NCBI GenBank assembly: GCA_015680905.1 | Contig: CM027383.1 | Location: 96,061,501-96,125,500 of the forward strand | DNA: 64,000 nt | Origin: Coptis chinensis | Lineage: Eukaryota; Streptophyta; Magnoliopsida; Ranunculales; Ranunculaceae | Reading direction: 5' to 3' | Notes under the pieces: generated by a model | The model's database searches: none | What the model was told of the DNA's origin: nothing | The model's input: only the letters and a program-made list of their open reading frames with translations | Shown here: positions 12,857 through 24,686 of the stretch, one piece after another | How the letters are laid out: every line of letters starts with the position of its first letter | How positions within the stretch are numbered: the first letter of the stretch is position 1 | Translations under genes and position numbers: made by a program

Positions 12857-13290
12857 CTTGTTAATAAAATTTGTTAACTTGGATTGGAAGGAATTTCAAA
12901 TGGCCGTTTCAAACATATCAAACTTTCGATGAAAATTTCAAAAAGTCATAAATTTTTTTCTTTAAGAAATTCTAGATCTAACACTAAATCTAAATATCAC
13001 ACCATTTAACTTTAGATCTAGTTGCACAACCAAAAACTCAAACCTTTATTGAGTAGAAATAAATAGTTGGTTAGTTGCATTAGTGATTTATTTTTAAGGT
13101 ATTAGTTTATTAAAATTGTATTTTGTTATAATTCATTTATCAAATTTTAGAACGGAACCATTCGTAGGGTGATCGAGTATGAAAACTAGTTTATGAAATT
13201 ATTAGGTGTGTAAAAATGTTTGCATTTGTTGGTTTACTAAAATTTGTCTTTCGACGATATGATTTCCCATATTTTATCTCTAATGCAAAC
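12857..13290. other. No gene recognised
   Basis: AT-rich sequence between two small elements; nothing recognisable. Confidence 0.4.
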
Positions 13291-13631
13291 TATTGATTTA
13301 TATGAGTATCCCCGAGCCTCCCCTAATATATTAATATAATTGATCATTCACATAAGTTCGAGCTTATGGAGAAATTGACAATTTAACATAGTATCGGAGT
13401 CTTTGGTTTCTGAAAGGTCTCGAGTGCAACTCTTACCATCTGAAGATGTCCAATCCTTATATCTGTGTATTTCCAGTTCAACTCTTGTCAGGTGAGAATG
13501 TCCAATCCTCTACATGTGTATTTCCAACGTGTCCTGCCGAGAAGGATTGTTGACTTATATTATTAGTCCCCTCCTAAGTCTCATATAATATTAATAGAAT
13601 TGATTATTCACATAAATTTGACAATTTAACA
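13291..13631 (+). mobile_element. TRIM (miniature LTR retrotransposon)
   Basis: Two short direct repeats behave as LTRs: 13291-13388 (98 bp) and 13548-13631 (84 bp, about 14 bp shorter through one deletion). Both share TTATAT..., ATTGAT(C/T)ATTCACATAA and end GACAATTTAACA. The right copy starts TGTTGACTTA; the left has TATTGATTTA, a mutated TG. Directly after the left LTR, TAGTATCGGAGTC resembles the initiator-Met primer-binding sequence TGGTATCAGAGC. The element is bounded by a perfect 5-bp duplication CAAAC (13286-13290 and 13632-13636). It is only 341 bp long and has no coding capacity, which is the TRIM pattern. Confidence 0.8.
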
Positions 13632-13877
13632 CAAACTTTACCAAACTAATAATACCAAAATAATAATAATAATATTTGCCAGTAGAACTACTAATGGGAG
13701 TGGCTTGTGTAAATGTACTCAATTGAGGAGTAGGGTTAAAGTCCTTAAAGTATTACTAGGGATGGATACTCAGTTGAGGAGTGAGGTAAGTATTACTGGG
13801 GATGGCGGGGAATAGAAAAAGGCATCTGCATTTGATTTTGTGCATAACCGATGATTGAAGAATTCAAACTTAAGCAT

Positions 13878-15416
13878 GGCCGGATATGCAATAACCGATT
13901 TCTGGGATCCCAACCCAGTAACTGTGTAAAATCTAAGGCCACGTGTCCAAGCAGCTAACAGAAGTTAACCTGCGTTTTCTTGTTCATTTTTTACGTTTCT
14001 TTTTTCTAGAAATTGGGCTCTAGACACTTTCTTTAGTGTGTTTTTTGTCTAGAGAAAGACCAATATTATATTTTGATTATACTCCAATTTTAACAACATG
14101 TCACTTTTTGGGTGTATTAACTGTTTTTAAAACTTCTTATTTCTTTTTTTTACCCTTTCATTTGTAACTGTCAATTTCTTCCACAAATAAATAATACAAA
14201 AATTTAATGTGCACAAGCTGTAGGTGTGTGTGTGTCAATCGAGGCCACTCATCAGGCAAGGGTGCGTGTGTATTGCTCCAAGATGTACTGCAATCAAATA
14301 ATACAATTGTCTTATAAAAAAAAAATCATTTGTCCTTTCACAATTTCACAATTTGAATTACATCAAACAAAGCTTAAACATGTTATTCAAAATTATCAGA
14401 GATGCATTTTAAATTATTAAAGCTGTATTGAAATTAGTTGTAATTAACATACATTTTTTCCGTTTTTGAAGTTGATGTTTTCCATATTGTTTTGGTCTCT
14501 CCAGAAATTCATCTCACTTTTAATTGGAATTTTGTAGATTTCGGATGAATTTTAGTTATTTTGATTAACCCACTACTCTTTTGGTAACTGATTTAGTTTG
14601 TAGTTTTTTTTTTGTTGGTAGTTGGCTTCTTTAGTTGGGACTAATAAAAGATGTCAAAATTGTAAAAGTCAATCTCAAATTTGAGACATATGTCAAATTT
14701 CAGTTTTTATGGAGGAAAAACAAAAAAAAAGTTTGTTATTTCCTCTAAACTTAAGAAATTTGCGTCTGTGTACCTATACCCAATTTTTTGTTTCTTTTTT
14801 CAGTTTTCTATTTTAAACACACAAAAATCGCAAACTTAAAAAACCCAAGGAAGCTAACCACCTCCCACGCTCCACAACTCGTCTTCCTCGGCCTCTAAAT
14901 AATCCCCACACCCAATATTCTTACAAAAAAAAAAAAGAATCGAGAAAGAAAAATAAAAGAAATTGTGGTCTCGTGGGTATGTAATAAGAGATTAGTTGAG
15001 AAAAAACACACGATCTGGTTGATGATTTTGATCCGTTTCTTGGTTGTTGTCAAATATATACTACATACAGTGGACAAAGATGTTTGGGTTGTTGAAGTAT
15101 TTGATCTTTTCCTCTAAAAAAACATTATGAATAATTTAGAACAAAACCGATTCTCTCTCAAAACAAACACGATTTTGTTTTCATTTTCGTATATATTTTT
15201 TTTCTAGAGAAAGGATGTGAGATTTTGGAGGAGGAGGCAGACGAAGTGGGGTTTTTTTATTCGTTGGTTTTTTTTATCTTTTATTGTTGAAAAATGGAAA
15301 AAAAAAAGAAAAAGAAAAACTTGTTTAACTTGTCGTTAGCAGCTAAGACACATGGCATCTGATTTCGCACAGTTACTGGGTTGGGACCCCAGTACCCGGT
15401 TATTGCATAGCCGGAC
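13878..15416. mobile_element. Long-TIR Mutator-like non-autonomous element
   Basis: About 100 bp at the left end (from CCGGATATGCAATAACC near 13880) pairs with the inverse of the right end (CCGGCTATGCAATAACC read on the - strand from 15414). Matching continues through TCCCAACCCAGTAACTGTG and GCAGCTAAC-like blocks at roughly 80% identity. Long TIRs of this length are typical of MULEs. I could not find a clean 9-bp target duplication; TTAA occurs outside both ends, so another class is possible. No transposase frame is visible in the 1.3-kb interior. Confidence 0.6.
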
Positions 15417-15547
15417 TCTTAAATAATAATAATAATAATAATAATAAATCTAATAAATTGCAAAATTGCAAATCATCATCCGTTGTCAAGTTTTAAAGGG
15501 GCAACAATAAATTTGAGAGCTCATATGTTGCACAATTTAGTTAATAC
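15417..15547. repeat. (AAT)n microsatellite and flank
   Basis: A run of AAT triplets at about 15422-15447, followed by AT-rich sequence up to the next element. Confidence 0.6.
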
Positions 15548-15724
15548 CATAGTTGGCAATTCGGTGAATTATTCGTTTAATTCGAAAAATGTTTAAAACG
15601 GTCGTATTTTTCAATGATACAGAATAATTCATTAATTCGGTCAGAAATAATTAATTCTTGAATTATTCGCGAATTATTCGTATTTTCACTAAAAAGTCCT
15701 TTGGATATCTTTGTCAAATTTTTC

Positions 15725-15795
<71 letters not shown>

Positions 15796-15954
15796 TTTTA
15801 ACTTCTTATTATACTCGAATTACTTACGAACCGAACTTTTGTTGTTTCTGTTTTTTATAATCCAAATTGAAAAAACAAATTCTTATCGAAGCTCGAATTT
15901 TATTCAAATATTTTCCATATCGAATTTTTGTCGCATTACGAATTGTTAACTATG
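15548..15954. mobile_element. hAT-type MITE containing a (TA)n tract
   Basis: The left end CATAGTTGGCAATTCG (15548) matches the inverse of the right end, CATAGTTAACAATTCG (ending 15954). An 8-bp target duplication GTTAATAC is perfect on both sides (15540-15547 and 15955-15962), so this is a hAT-type insertion. The subterminal regions repeat GAATTATTCG-like motifs, and a pure (TA)n run of about 60 bp lies at 15726-15786. No coding capacity. Confidence 0.8.
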
Positions 15955-17367
15955 GTTAATACTAACTTTATAGGGACAATGCCGGGCATAGTTTTGGGTG
16001 GTACAAGTATCAGTACATTTTTTTTGGGGGGGGTCATATTTATAAAAATTCACATACAACTATAGTTTGGGATTTTGGAATTTTCAAAATTCTGAAAATC
16101 TAGAAAATTGAAATTGACAATATTTCAACCCATGTCATATTTTGATTTCAACTAATTTCAAAACCATCAATATTTCGACCCTATTTTGTTTTTTTTTTTT
16201 TTTTGAAAAACCAAAATATCTAGTGAAATTCCGACATTCATTTTGAAATCGTGAACACTGCATACAACTAATATCCATCTATGTCTTGGGGTGTTTTTAC
16301 AAGTTATGCGTTGATGATAAGTTGGTCTTCTTCACAAAGAAATAAGCGAGAGTATTTCAAGGACGACCATAATGTATTTTGGAGATGTATACAGAACTCT
16401 ATTTTATAATTAATTTCAGTGTATATATTGTATCGGGTCAAGCAGTATACACATCGAATTGTTTGGTACCATGCATTTCATTAAATCCCGCCAAGTCTAA
16501 ACAATATCACAAGTTAAGCCACTTTTCTACTAAATATATGAAAAATTTAGTTAACAAATCGTGTACATTTGGAGACTTAGTGGCAATATACATTGAAGCA
16601 GGTATTAGATGATTGAGTTGATTGCTTCCTATGAGTGGAAATTTAGGAAGTGGTGATTGCGATATTTATATTTAAAACACCTTAAACTTTGAGCATTTGG
16701 TTTAGCTCGCATTTTTTCCTATTTTGCACTGCTAACTAGAAAGTTCTTCTCACCTGAAATGAAGGATTATAAAAATGATTCTATCTATACGCGCAATAAT
16801 TCGTATCAAAAGTCAAAACTGGCTATGATTTAGTTTCCGATATTGGAAAAAAAAAAATGATTACAAAACATGAATATGAAATGCTCCAACTGGCTATGAA
16901 GGCACAAATTATGTTGTTGTATTTTATCTCTACACGCCCATGAACGCCATGTCACAAAGAATTTTGGCAAAACCTCCCTTGTGTTTGTTATTTTGGAATG
17001 AAGCAACATAGCCACTGTTGACACTGAAAATGTAAACAAAAAACCTATGCAAATTGTAAATATAACAAAGTTACTGGCCAAGTAATTGAACCATGTTATA
17101 TAATTGAGAATATTCAATGCAACGGTTAACTACACTTTGAGCAATTATTTGCACATTGTAAGGATATATCAATAAATGTTAATTTGCTCTTGTTCGACTC
17201 ATTCATGTATTTTCATCTCTTAATTGCAAGAAGGAAAAAAAAATCGAAAAAGATTTGTATCAAATTCACTCTACACAAATTATTTTGAACATACTTCAAT
17301 AGACTGAACATGAAATTTTGTAGTTCAAAAAAAACTTAATTCATAAATATATATATATATATATAAT
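15955..17367. other. No gene; contains one dispersed repeat
   Basis: About 16075-16262 is the inverse-oriented relative of a repeat in C4H intron 2 (about 23204-23360). Shared blocks include GATATTTTGGTTTTTCAAAAA and GGGTCGAAATATTGATGG in the - strand reading. The rest, including weak open frames at 16379-16612 and 16830-17117, shows nothing recognisable. Confidence 0.5.
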
Positions 17368-17750
17368 GGGATGGTTATATGAACTCCACTAAAACGAACT
17401 CCAAATGAACTCCACCACTTAACTCAATGAACTAGAAGCTGATTTTTGGTGGAGATGATTTTTCAAAATAGAGATCATCCTCACAAAAATCAGCTCATTT
17501 GAAGATGTACAACCTCATCAAAAATCATTTGAAAGTTATGAAATTATCCAACTCGTGGTTGACTCATTTTTAATTTCGATACAATTTTTGACAAGGTTAG
17601 ACATATTCAATTGAGCTGATTTTTCAAATTGTTCTCCATCATGAATGTACACATCCACAAAAAATTAGTCCTCACTAATCTTGTAAGTTCATTTTATGAG
17701 TTGGAGTAACTTTAAATATATATATATATAAAGTGGAGTTATATAACCAT
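17368..17750. mobile_element. MITE family 'GGTTATATGAACTC', copy C
   Basis: Close to the 10727-11104 copy. It starts GGGATGGTTATATGAACTCC and ends GGAGTTATATAACCA inside TATATA runs. Blocks such as ACTAAAACGAACTCCAAATG are identical to copy A. Several internal stretches (near 17460, 17550, 17625 and 17710) differ abruptly rather than by scattered substitutions. Confidence 0.8.
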
Positions 17751-18498
17751 ATATATATATATATAAACTAATACTACATGCACTGGAGGTACGTACTTTT
17801 CCTAAATTTCATAATTTGATTTCATTTTATGGTTTTTTAGTTGCTTTTTTGTTTATTTTATTTTTGTTAACTCATAGTTTTTCTTTAATTCCAATTGTTC
17901 ATCGAGACGATGTAAACCAACTATCCATTTTAAAATGTTGCATAATGGTTTTGTCGTCCTCATATTTTAACGCCTTGCATGTTATTGACTGAGATTGAAA
18001 TCCTACTCTTTTAGAGTATGTCTCATCACATATTTTAACCAGTTAACTTTGTAGTAATATCCAATTCGTACTTATCATAATTTTTCGATCCGTTTTTAAA
18101 TTATTGTAAGCTATCAATTTAGAAATTAAAATACCGTGAAAAAGTCTCATTGAAGCGTTGATCATCTCTATAAGAAATTCTCAATAAACTTGTTATTTTT
18201 TATTTTTTATAACTTACAATTTTGTAGACTTGTCTTTTAGTAAATTACTTTTGGAAAAATGGTAGAAACCTTAAATAATTTGCTACTTTTATTTTAATAT
18301 TTTAGATAGTCTAAATTTTTGGCATATATATAGTGTAATACCCGGACCCGTGGGAATATATTGTAGCACCTAGCCCGTGAAGCGAGGTTGAAACATGTAC
18401 TTGGAAAGGTGCCTAGCCCGTGGGGGAAGGGTCGCCTCATGTATGAATTCTAGCATCTATGAAGTTGTTTGAGATCTAAGACATAAGTAATTCATCCG
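17751..18498. other. No gene; possible LTR start at 18334
   Basis: AT-rich to 18330. At 18334 the sequence TGTAATACCCGGACCC looks like the start of a Ty3/gypsy LTR (TGTAAYACCC is common in chromovirus LTRs). It leads without a break into the tandem array that follows. I could not find a matching LTR end or target duplication, so this stays a suggestion. Confidence 0.35.
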
Positions 18499-21002
18499 CC
18501 AAATCCCAACATAGAGTTTTTTTTCGGATTTATGGATTTGTGGGAACTATGTAGTGAAGCTTGCTAATGCAGGAGTAGTTATAAGACGGGTGACCTCTTG
18601 ACAACTATGGTGACTATGTGGGAACAATCGATGTATAAGATTTTTTATTCCTTAAATATCAACTTTTATAAAAAAAAATTGAAAATTTTGAATGAATTGA
18701 GTTCTTTATTTTAATTTTTGAAATATTGCTAAAAGCATTAATTAATTTGATATTATTAGCAAGTTATTTTTTAATTACCTAATTAAACCATTATTTATTT
18801 ATTTGTGAAATTAATAGAAAAGTTTAACTATCATTATTTATTGGTTTAATAAATTAATGAAAAGTTTTAATTACCAATTAAACCATTATTTATTGATTTG
18901 TTTAATTAATAGAAAATTTTAACTATCATTATTTATTCATTTAATAAATAAAAGTCTTAATTATTATTAATTGATTTGCTAAATTAATGGGAAGTCTTAA
19001 TTACCATCAAACTCCAACGCAGTAATCGAGGCGTTATATGTACGTAATCCCAACCACCACTCAACCCAGCCCACCGTAGGATGGAATCCCAGCCGTGGGT
19101 CACAAACTTCCCTTCCTTGTTATATTGACCGCCAAATCCCAACATAGAGTTTTTTTTCCGGATTTATGGATTTGTGGGAACTATGTAGTGAAGCTTGCTA
19201 ATGCAGGAGTAGTCATAAGACGGGTGACCTCCTGACAACTATGGTGACTATGTGGGAACAATCAATGTATAAGATTTTTATTCCTTAAATATCAACTTTT
19301 AAAAAAAAAAAAAATTGAAACTTTTAATTGAATTGAGTTCTTTATTTTAATTTTTGAAATATTGCTAAAACCATTAATTAATTTGATATTATTAGGAAGT
19401 TATTTTTTAATTACCTAATTAAACCATTATTTATTTATTTGCAAAATTAATAGAAAATTTTAACTATCATTATTTATTGGTTTAATAAATGAATGAAAAG
19501 TTTTAATTACCAATTAAACCATTATTTATTGATTTGTTTAATTAATAGAAAATTTTAACTATCATTACTTATTGATTTAATAAATAAATGTCTTAATTAT
19601 TATTAATTGATTTGCTAAATTAATGGAAAGTCTTAATTACCATCAAACTCCAACACAGTAATCGAGGCATTATATGTAATCCCAACCATCACTCAGCCCA
19701 GCCCACCGTAGGATGGAATCCTAGCCGTGGGTCACAAAACTTCCCTTCCTTGCCAAATCCCAACATAGAGTTTTTTTTTTCCGGATTTATGGATTTGTGG
19801 GAACTATGTAGTGAAGCTTGCTAATGGAGGAGTAGTCATAAGACGGGTGACCTCCTGACAACTATGATGACTATGTGGGAACAATCGATATTTTTGATTC
19901 CTTAAATATCAACTTTTATAAAAAAAAAATTGAAAATTTTGATTGAATTGAGTTATTTATTTTAATTTTTGAAATATTGCTAAAAACATTAATTAATTTG
20001 ATATTATTAGAAAGTTATTTTTTAATTACCTAATTAAACCATTTATTTATTTATTTGCAAAATTAATAGAAAATTTTAACTATCATTATTTATTGGTTTA
20101 ATAAATTAATAAAAATTTTAATTACCAATTAAACCATTATTTATTGATTTGTTTAATTAATAGAAAATTTTAACAATCATTACTTATTGATTTAATAAAT
20201 AAATGTCTTAATTATTATTAATTGATTTGCTAAATTAATGGAAAGTCTTAATTACCATCAAACTCCAACACAGTAATCGAGACATTATATGTAATCCCAA
20301 CCACCACTCAGCCCAGCCCACTGTAGGATGGAATCCTAGCCATGGGTCACAAAACTTCCCTTCCTTGCCAAATCCCAACATTTTTTTTTTTTTTTTTTTT
20401 TTTTTTTTCCGGATTTATGGATTTGTGGGAACTATGTAGTGAAGCTTGCTAATGGAGGAGTAGTCATAAGACGGGTGACCTCCTGACAACTATGATGACT
20501 ATGTGGGAACAATCGATATTTTTGATTCCTTAAATATCAACTTTTATAAAAAAAAAATTGAAAATTTTGATTGAATTGAGTTATTTATTTTAATTTTTGA
20601 AATATTGCTAAAAACATTAATTAATTTGATATTATTAGAAAGTTATTTTTTAATTACCTAATTAAACCACTATTTATTTATTTACAAAATTAATAGAAAA
20701 TTTTAACTATCATTATTTATTGGTTTAATAAATTAATAAAAAATTTTAATTACCAATTAAACCATTATTTATTGATTTGCTTAATTAATAGAAAATTTTA
20801 ACAATCATTATTTATTGATTTAATAAATAAAAGTCTTAATTATTATTAATTGATTTGCTAAATTAATGGAAAGTCTTAATTACCATCAAACTCCAACACA
20901 GTAATCGAGGCGTTATATGTAATTCCAACCACCACTCAGCCCAGCCCACCATAAGATGAAATCTCAACCGTGGATCACAAAACTTCCCTTCCTTGTTATA
21001 TG
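18499..21002. repeat. Four tandem ~620-bp repeats upstream of C4H
   Basis: The landmark AAATCCCAACAT starts at 18501, 19134, 19755 and 20370, giving periods of 633, 621 and 615 bp. Each unit runs through GGGAACTATGTAGTGAAGCT, AAGACGGGTGACCTC, a long AT-rich core built on AATTAATAGAAAATTTTAAC, then CAGCCCACCGTAGGATGGAA and ends CTTCCCTTCCTTG. Units 1 and 4 both end with TTGTTATAT, so the array looks bounded. Units 2-4 are more alike than unit 1. No coding potential. The array ends about 440 bp before the C4H start codon. Confidence 0.85.
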
Positions 21003-21228
21003 GATATCACAAAATCTTTCAAGAAATAATAGAAAAAACTGTGGTTTCTACATGTTTCACTAATTCACTCAAAGGTTTAGCCCCCTTTTCATTAATCAAA
21101 GAAAACTAGTAACCCAGCCAGTTAGCCCACAGTTAAGTAAGATAAAATAAAATAATGAAAAGCTATTAAACTAAGCCGCACTTGTCTTCATTTCTTGGTA
21201 AACTCAGTGACCCACTTGTTCACGGCTT

Positions 21229-21390
21229 ACCTACCCCCGCCCGGTCTCAATCTCCATGCCTCTCTATATCACCGTCAACTTTGACACCGTCATCCATGAC
21301 ACAACCCAAAAGCAGACCGCTAAATTAACGTCCACCGTTAAAATGAACGGTCATCTACCTTCTCACACCTTCACTTAACTTATTATATAA
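21229..21390 (+). promoter_or_regulatory. C4H promoter: AC element and TATA box
   Basis: ACCTACC (21229-21235) is an exact AC-I element, the R2R3-MYB site found in promoters of lignin and phenylpropanoid genes including C4H. CTACCTTCTCACACCTTCAC (from about 21355) resembles the pyrimidine-rich L-box/P-box region of such promoters. TATATAA at 21384-21390 lies about 52 bp upstream of the start codon, giving a short leader. Function is inferred from motif identity and position. Confidence 0.6.
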
Positions 21391-21441
21391 GACATTAGCC
21401 CACCTTCCTCATTTCTCAACAAGCCCCTTCCTCATTTCATA

Positions 21442-24358
21442 ATGGATCTCTTGTTCTTAGAAAAAGTTCTTTTAGCTCTTTTTATAGCAACTGTTCTTGC
21501 TATAACTGTTGCTAAATTACGTGGTAAGCGTTTTAAACTACCACCCGGTCCATTCCCCGTACCAGTTTTCGGTAATTGGCTACAAGTCGGAGATGATTTA
21601 AACCACCGAAATCTCACTGACTTAGCCCGAAAATTTGGTGAAATATTTCTCCTTCGTATGGGTCAACGAAATCTCGTAGTGGTTTCATCTCCAGACTTGG
21701 CCAAAGAAGTGTTGCATACCCAAGGTGTAGAATTCGGATCACGTACTCGAAACGTTGTTTTCGATATATTCACAGGTAAAGGTCAAGATATGGTGTTCAC
21801 TGTATACGGTGAACATTGGCGAAAAATGCGTAGAATTATGACCGTACCATTTTTCACAAATAAAGTGGTGCAGCAATATAGATATGGTTGGGAAGATGAA
21901 GCAGCGAGAGTTGTTGAAGATGTGAAAATGAACGCTGAAGCTTCAACGAACGGGATTGTGTTGAGAAGAAGATTACAACTTATGATGTATAATAATATGT
22001 ATCGGATTATGTTTGACAGAAGATTTGAAAGTGAGGAGGATCCTTTGTTTATTAAACTTAAAGCTTTGAATGGTGAAAGAAGTAGACTAGCTCAAAGCTT
22101 TGAGTATAACTATGGTGATTTTATTCCCATTTTAAGGCCGTTTTTAAGAGGGTACTTGAAGATTTGTAGAGAAGTTAAGGAGAGAAGAATTAAGCTGTTT
22201 AAGGATTATTTTCTTGACGAGAGAAAGTAAGTATTAGTTTCTTCTTATTCTGATTAATTTTTTATTATGTTACTTAATCTTTGATTTTTGGACTTGTGCT
22301 GCAGGAAGCTTGCTAGCACTAAACCTACTGATAATGATGGATTGAAATGTGCCATTGATCATATTCTTGATGCTGAGAAGAAGGGAGAGATTAACGAGGA
22401 CAATGTTTTGTACATCGTTGAGAATATCAACGTTGCAGGTAATTTTCTCTTCACCATTACATTTTTCTTTATATTTCAACGTTGTTAATAAGCTTTCATA
22501 TTTTTTTTTCCACTCTTATGTAAGAAGTATTAAATGAGGAGCATTAAATGAGCTATATGGTCGACTGTCCGACTTTTTATTTTTAAGCCGTCAATTTTAG
22601 GTGAGGTTGGCGTCGACATACAAAATTTAGTATCTAATTTTTGTGGTGCTACCCCGATTGTCAGCAGCGGCAGTATCAAATTTTGTTAAATGCCGATTGT
22701 ACGCAAAATCTTCAATTTTGTCTTGTTATCTGGAGTTCTGGACTAAGTGATTTCGATCTCAGTTACCAAAAAAAACGTGATTTCGATCTCGGCCATATCT
22801 AGATTATTTGCTATAAATCGCAATTAGATTGTTCGACGCGGACACTAGCATAGACTAGAGTTGGGTATTACCCATATATGTCGATGATTTAACTCTTAAA
22901 TTTTAACCGAAACTCCGAGATTGAGGGGATTCCAGTAAGCATTTGTCAGTATTATATTCATATTCGGTGCCGAATTTATAGGAACTCATAAATCTCCTCA
23001 AAGTTTCAGCATTTCAAACTAAATTATGTAAGATTCCGTTCAAAAGGGTACCCCGTTCAAAATAGATACTGAGATACTGTGAATTTAATTGTACTAGTGA
23101 CGATATGTCAAACATTAGTAACCATACACTAATTGATCTGTGAGTGTGAAGAACCTTAATTTTCTCAATATTATTGAAAAATAAATAAATTTCTCAAGAT
23201 TTTTCAGTGTTGGTGATTCTGAACGAAATCTTGGAATTCCACCCAATATTTTAGTTTTTCAAAAACCGGAATTCCAAATATAGAGTTGAAATATTGATTA
23301 TTCCGAAATCAATCTGAATATGATAGGGGTCGAAATTTGATGAATTTTGATTTTTGGATTTCCCGAACTATTGAATTTTCTCAACAATAATTGATCTGTG
23401 AATGTGAAGAACCTTAATTTTCTCAATATTATCGGAAAAAAAAAAAAAAAATCTCAACAAATAATTGATCTGTGAAGAAAAATGACATTCACCCACATGA
23501 TTTTCTTCTGTGAAAACTTAGCTGTTAAACTAGACCGAAATACCGAATACATTTGAGAACTAACTCATACGGAGGAAGAAATTGGGCTTTGCAAATGTAA
23601 AATAGTTGGAGTTGCCAAAAGCCAGAAAAATGTAACAAGAATAATATATGCTGCTCCTAGTTCCAAAGGAATAGATTTGAGGTTGCTAAAAGATCTATAC
23701 ATGATGACAAACTAGAAAGGAGATTATTGTGACTAATTCTGCACGTTATGTTTGTAATACAGCAATTGAGACGACATTGTGGTCGATTGAGTGGGGAATT
23801 GCTGAACTTGTGAATCACCCCGAAGTCCAACAAAAGCTTCGCAATGAGCTAGACACTATCCTTGGATCCGGGCAGGTCACTGAGCCAGACGTAAACAAAT
23901 TGCCTTACCTCCAAGCCGTCGTCAAAGAGACCCTCAGACTCCGTATGGCAATCCCACTATTGGTCCCACACATGAACCTCCATGATGCCAAACTTTATGG
24001 GTATGATATTCCTGCCGAAAGCAAAATCCTAGTGAACGCCTGGTGGCTCGCAAATAACCCAGAAAACTGGAAGAACCCAGAAGAATTCCGTCCAGAGAGG
24101 TTCTTGGAAGAAGAAGCAAAGGTAGAAGCAAGTGGTAATGACTTCAAATATCTTCCATTTGGCGCTGGGAGGAGGAGCTGTCCTGGAATTATACTTGCAT
24201 TGCCAATACTGGGCATCACTTTGGGCCGTCTTGTGCAGAATTTTGAACTTTTGCCACCACCTGGACAGAAGAAGATTGACACAGCTGAGAAAGGTGGTCA
24301 ATTCAGCTTGCACATATTGAAGCATTCCATTATCGTTGCAAAGCCCAGAGTGTTTTAG
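21442..24358 (+). CDS. C4H: trans-Cinnamate 4-hydroxylase (CYP73A)
   Basis: ER-anchored P450 that para-hydroxylates trans-cinnamate to p-coumarate with NADPH-P450 reductase, the second step of phenylpropanoid synthesis (lignin, flavonoids, coumarins). Exons are 21442-22226 (785 bp), 22305-22438 (134 bp) and 23763-24358 (596 bp), giving 504 residues, against 505 in Arabidopsis C4H. Both introns are GT-AG, and the 785/134 split is typical of C4H genes. Visible are a hydrophobic anchor (residues 2-25), the PPGP hinge (from 34), WRKMRR in helix C, the AAIETT I-helix block spanning the second splice junction, ETLR, PERF, and heme loop [11 protein letters not shown] with ligand Cys446. GAGRR replaces the more usual GVGRR, a mild change. 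The start gives the family N-terminus MDLLFLEK. Intron 2 is long (1324 bp) and carries a repeat. No frameshift or stop; appears functional. Confidence 0.97.
23204..23360 (+). repeat. Dispersed repeat in C4H intron 2
   Basis: Between TTTCTCAAG and ATTTTCTCAACAATAATTG this copy of the intron has about 160 bp that the duplicated intron (25600-25620) lacks. The sequence resembles the inverse of 16075-16262, so it is a dispersed, probably MITE-like repeat. Insertion here and deletion in the other copy are both possible, but the second genomic copy favours insertion. Confidence 0.55.
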
Positions 24359-24686
24359 AGTCTTCACTCATTTTCCTTGTCATTCTTGTTGTATCTTGCG
24401 TTTCCTCCTGTTCAGACATCAAATTGTAGCGATTGTATTTTGATGGGAATCCATGGGCAAATACAAAATAACTAAAATGTCATTTATTTCATATTGAGAA
24501 TGTGTAAAAATGAAGGTGAGTGTGAAATGAAATAACACTCGGATTATTAATGTACCACTCGTTGCTTGTACTCTCTCTCTCTCTCTACGGGAGTACTACT
24601 TTAGATGCAATCTAAATCGAAATGACTAAATGTAAATGACCGAAAGCCAAACGAGCACATCGTTTGCCCAGTGGCATAGCCATAAC

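Noticed and set aside
15701..15949. Open frame rich in Ile-Tyr repeats
   Set aside because: Direct translation of the (TA)n microsatellite inside a MITE.
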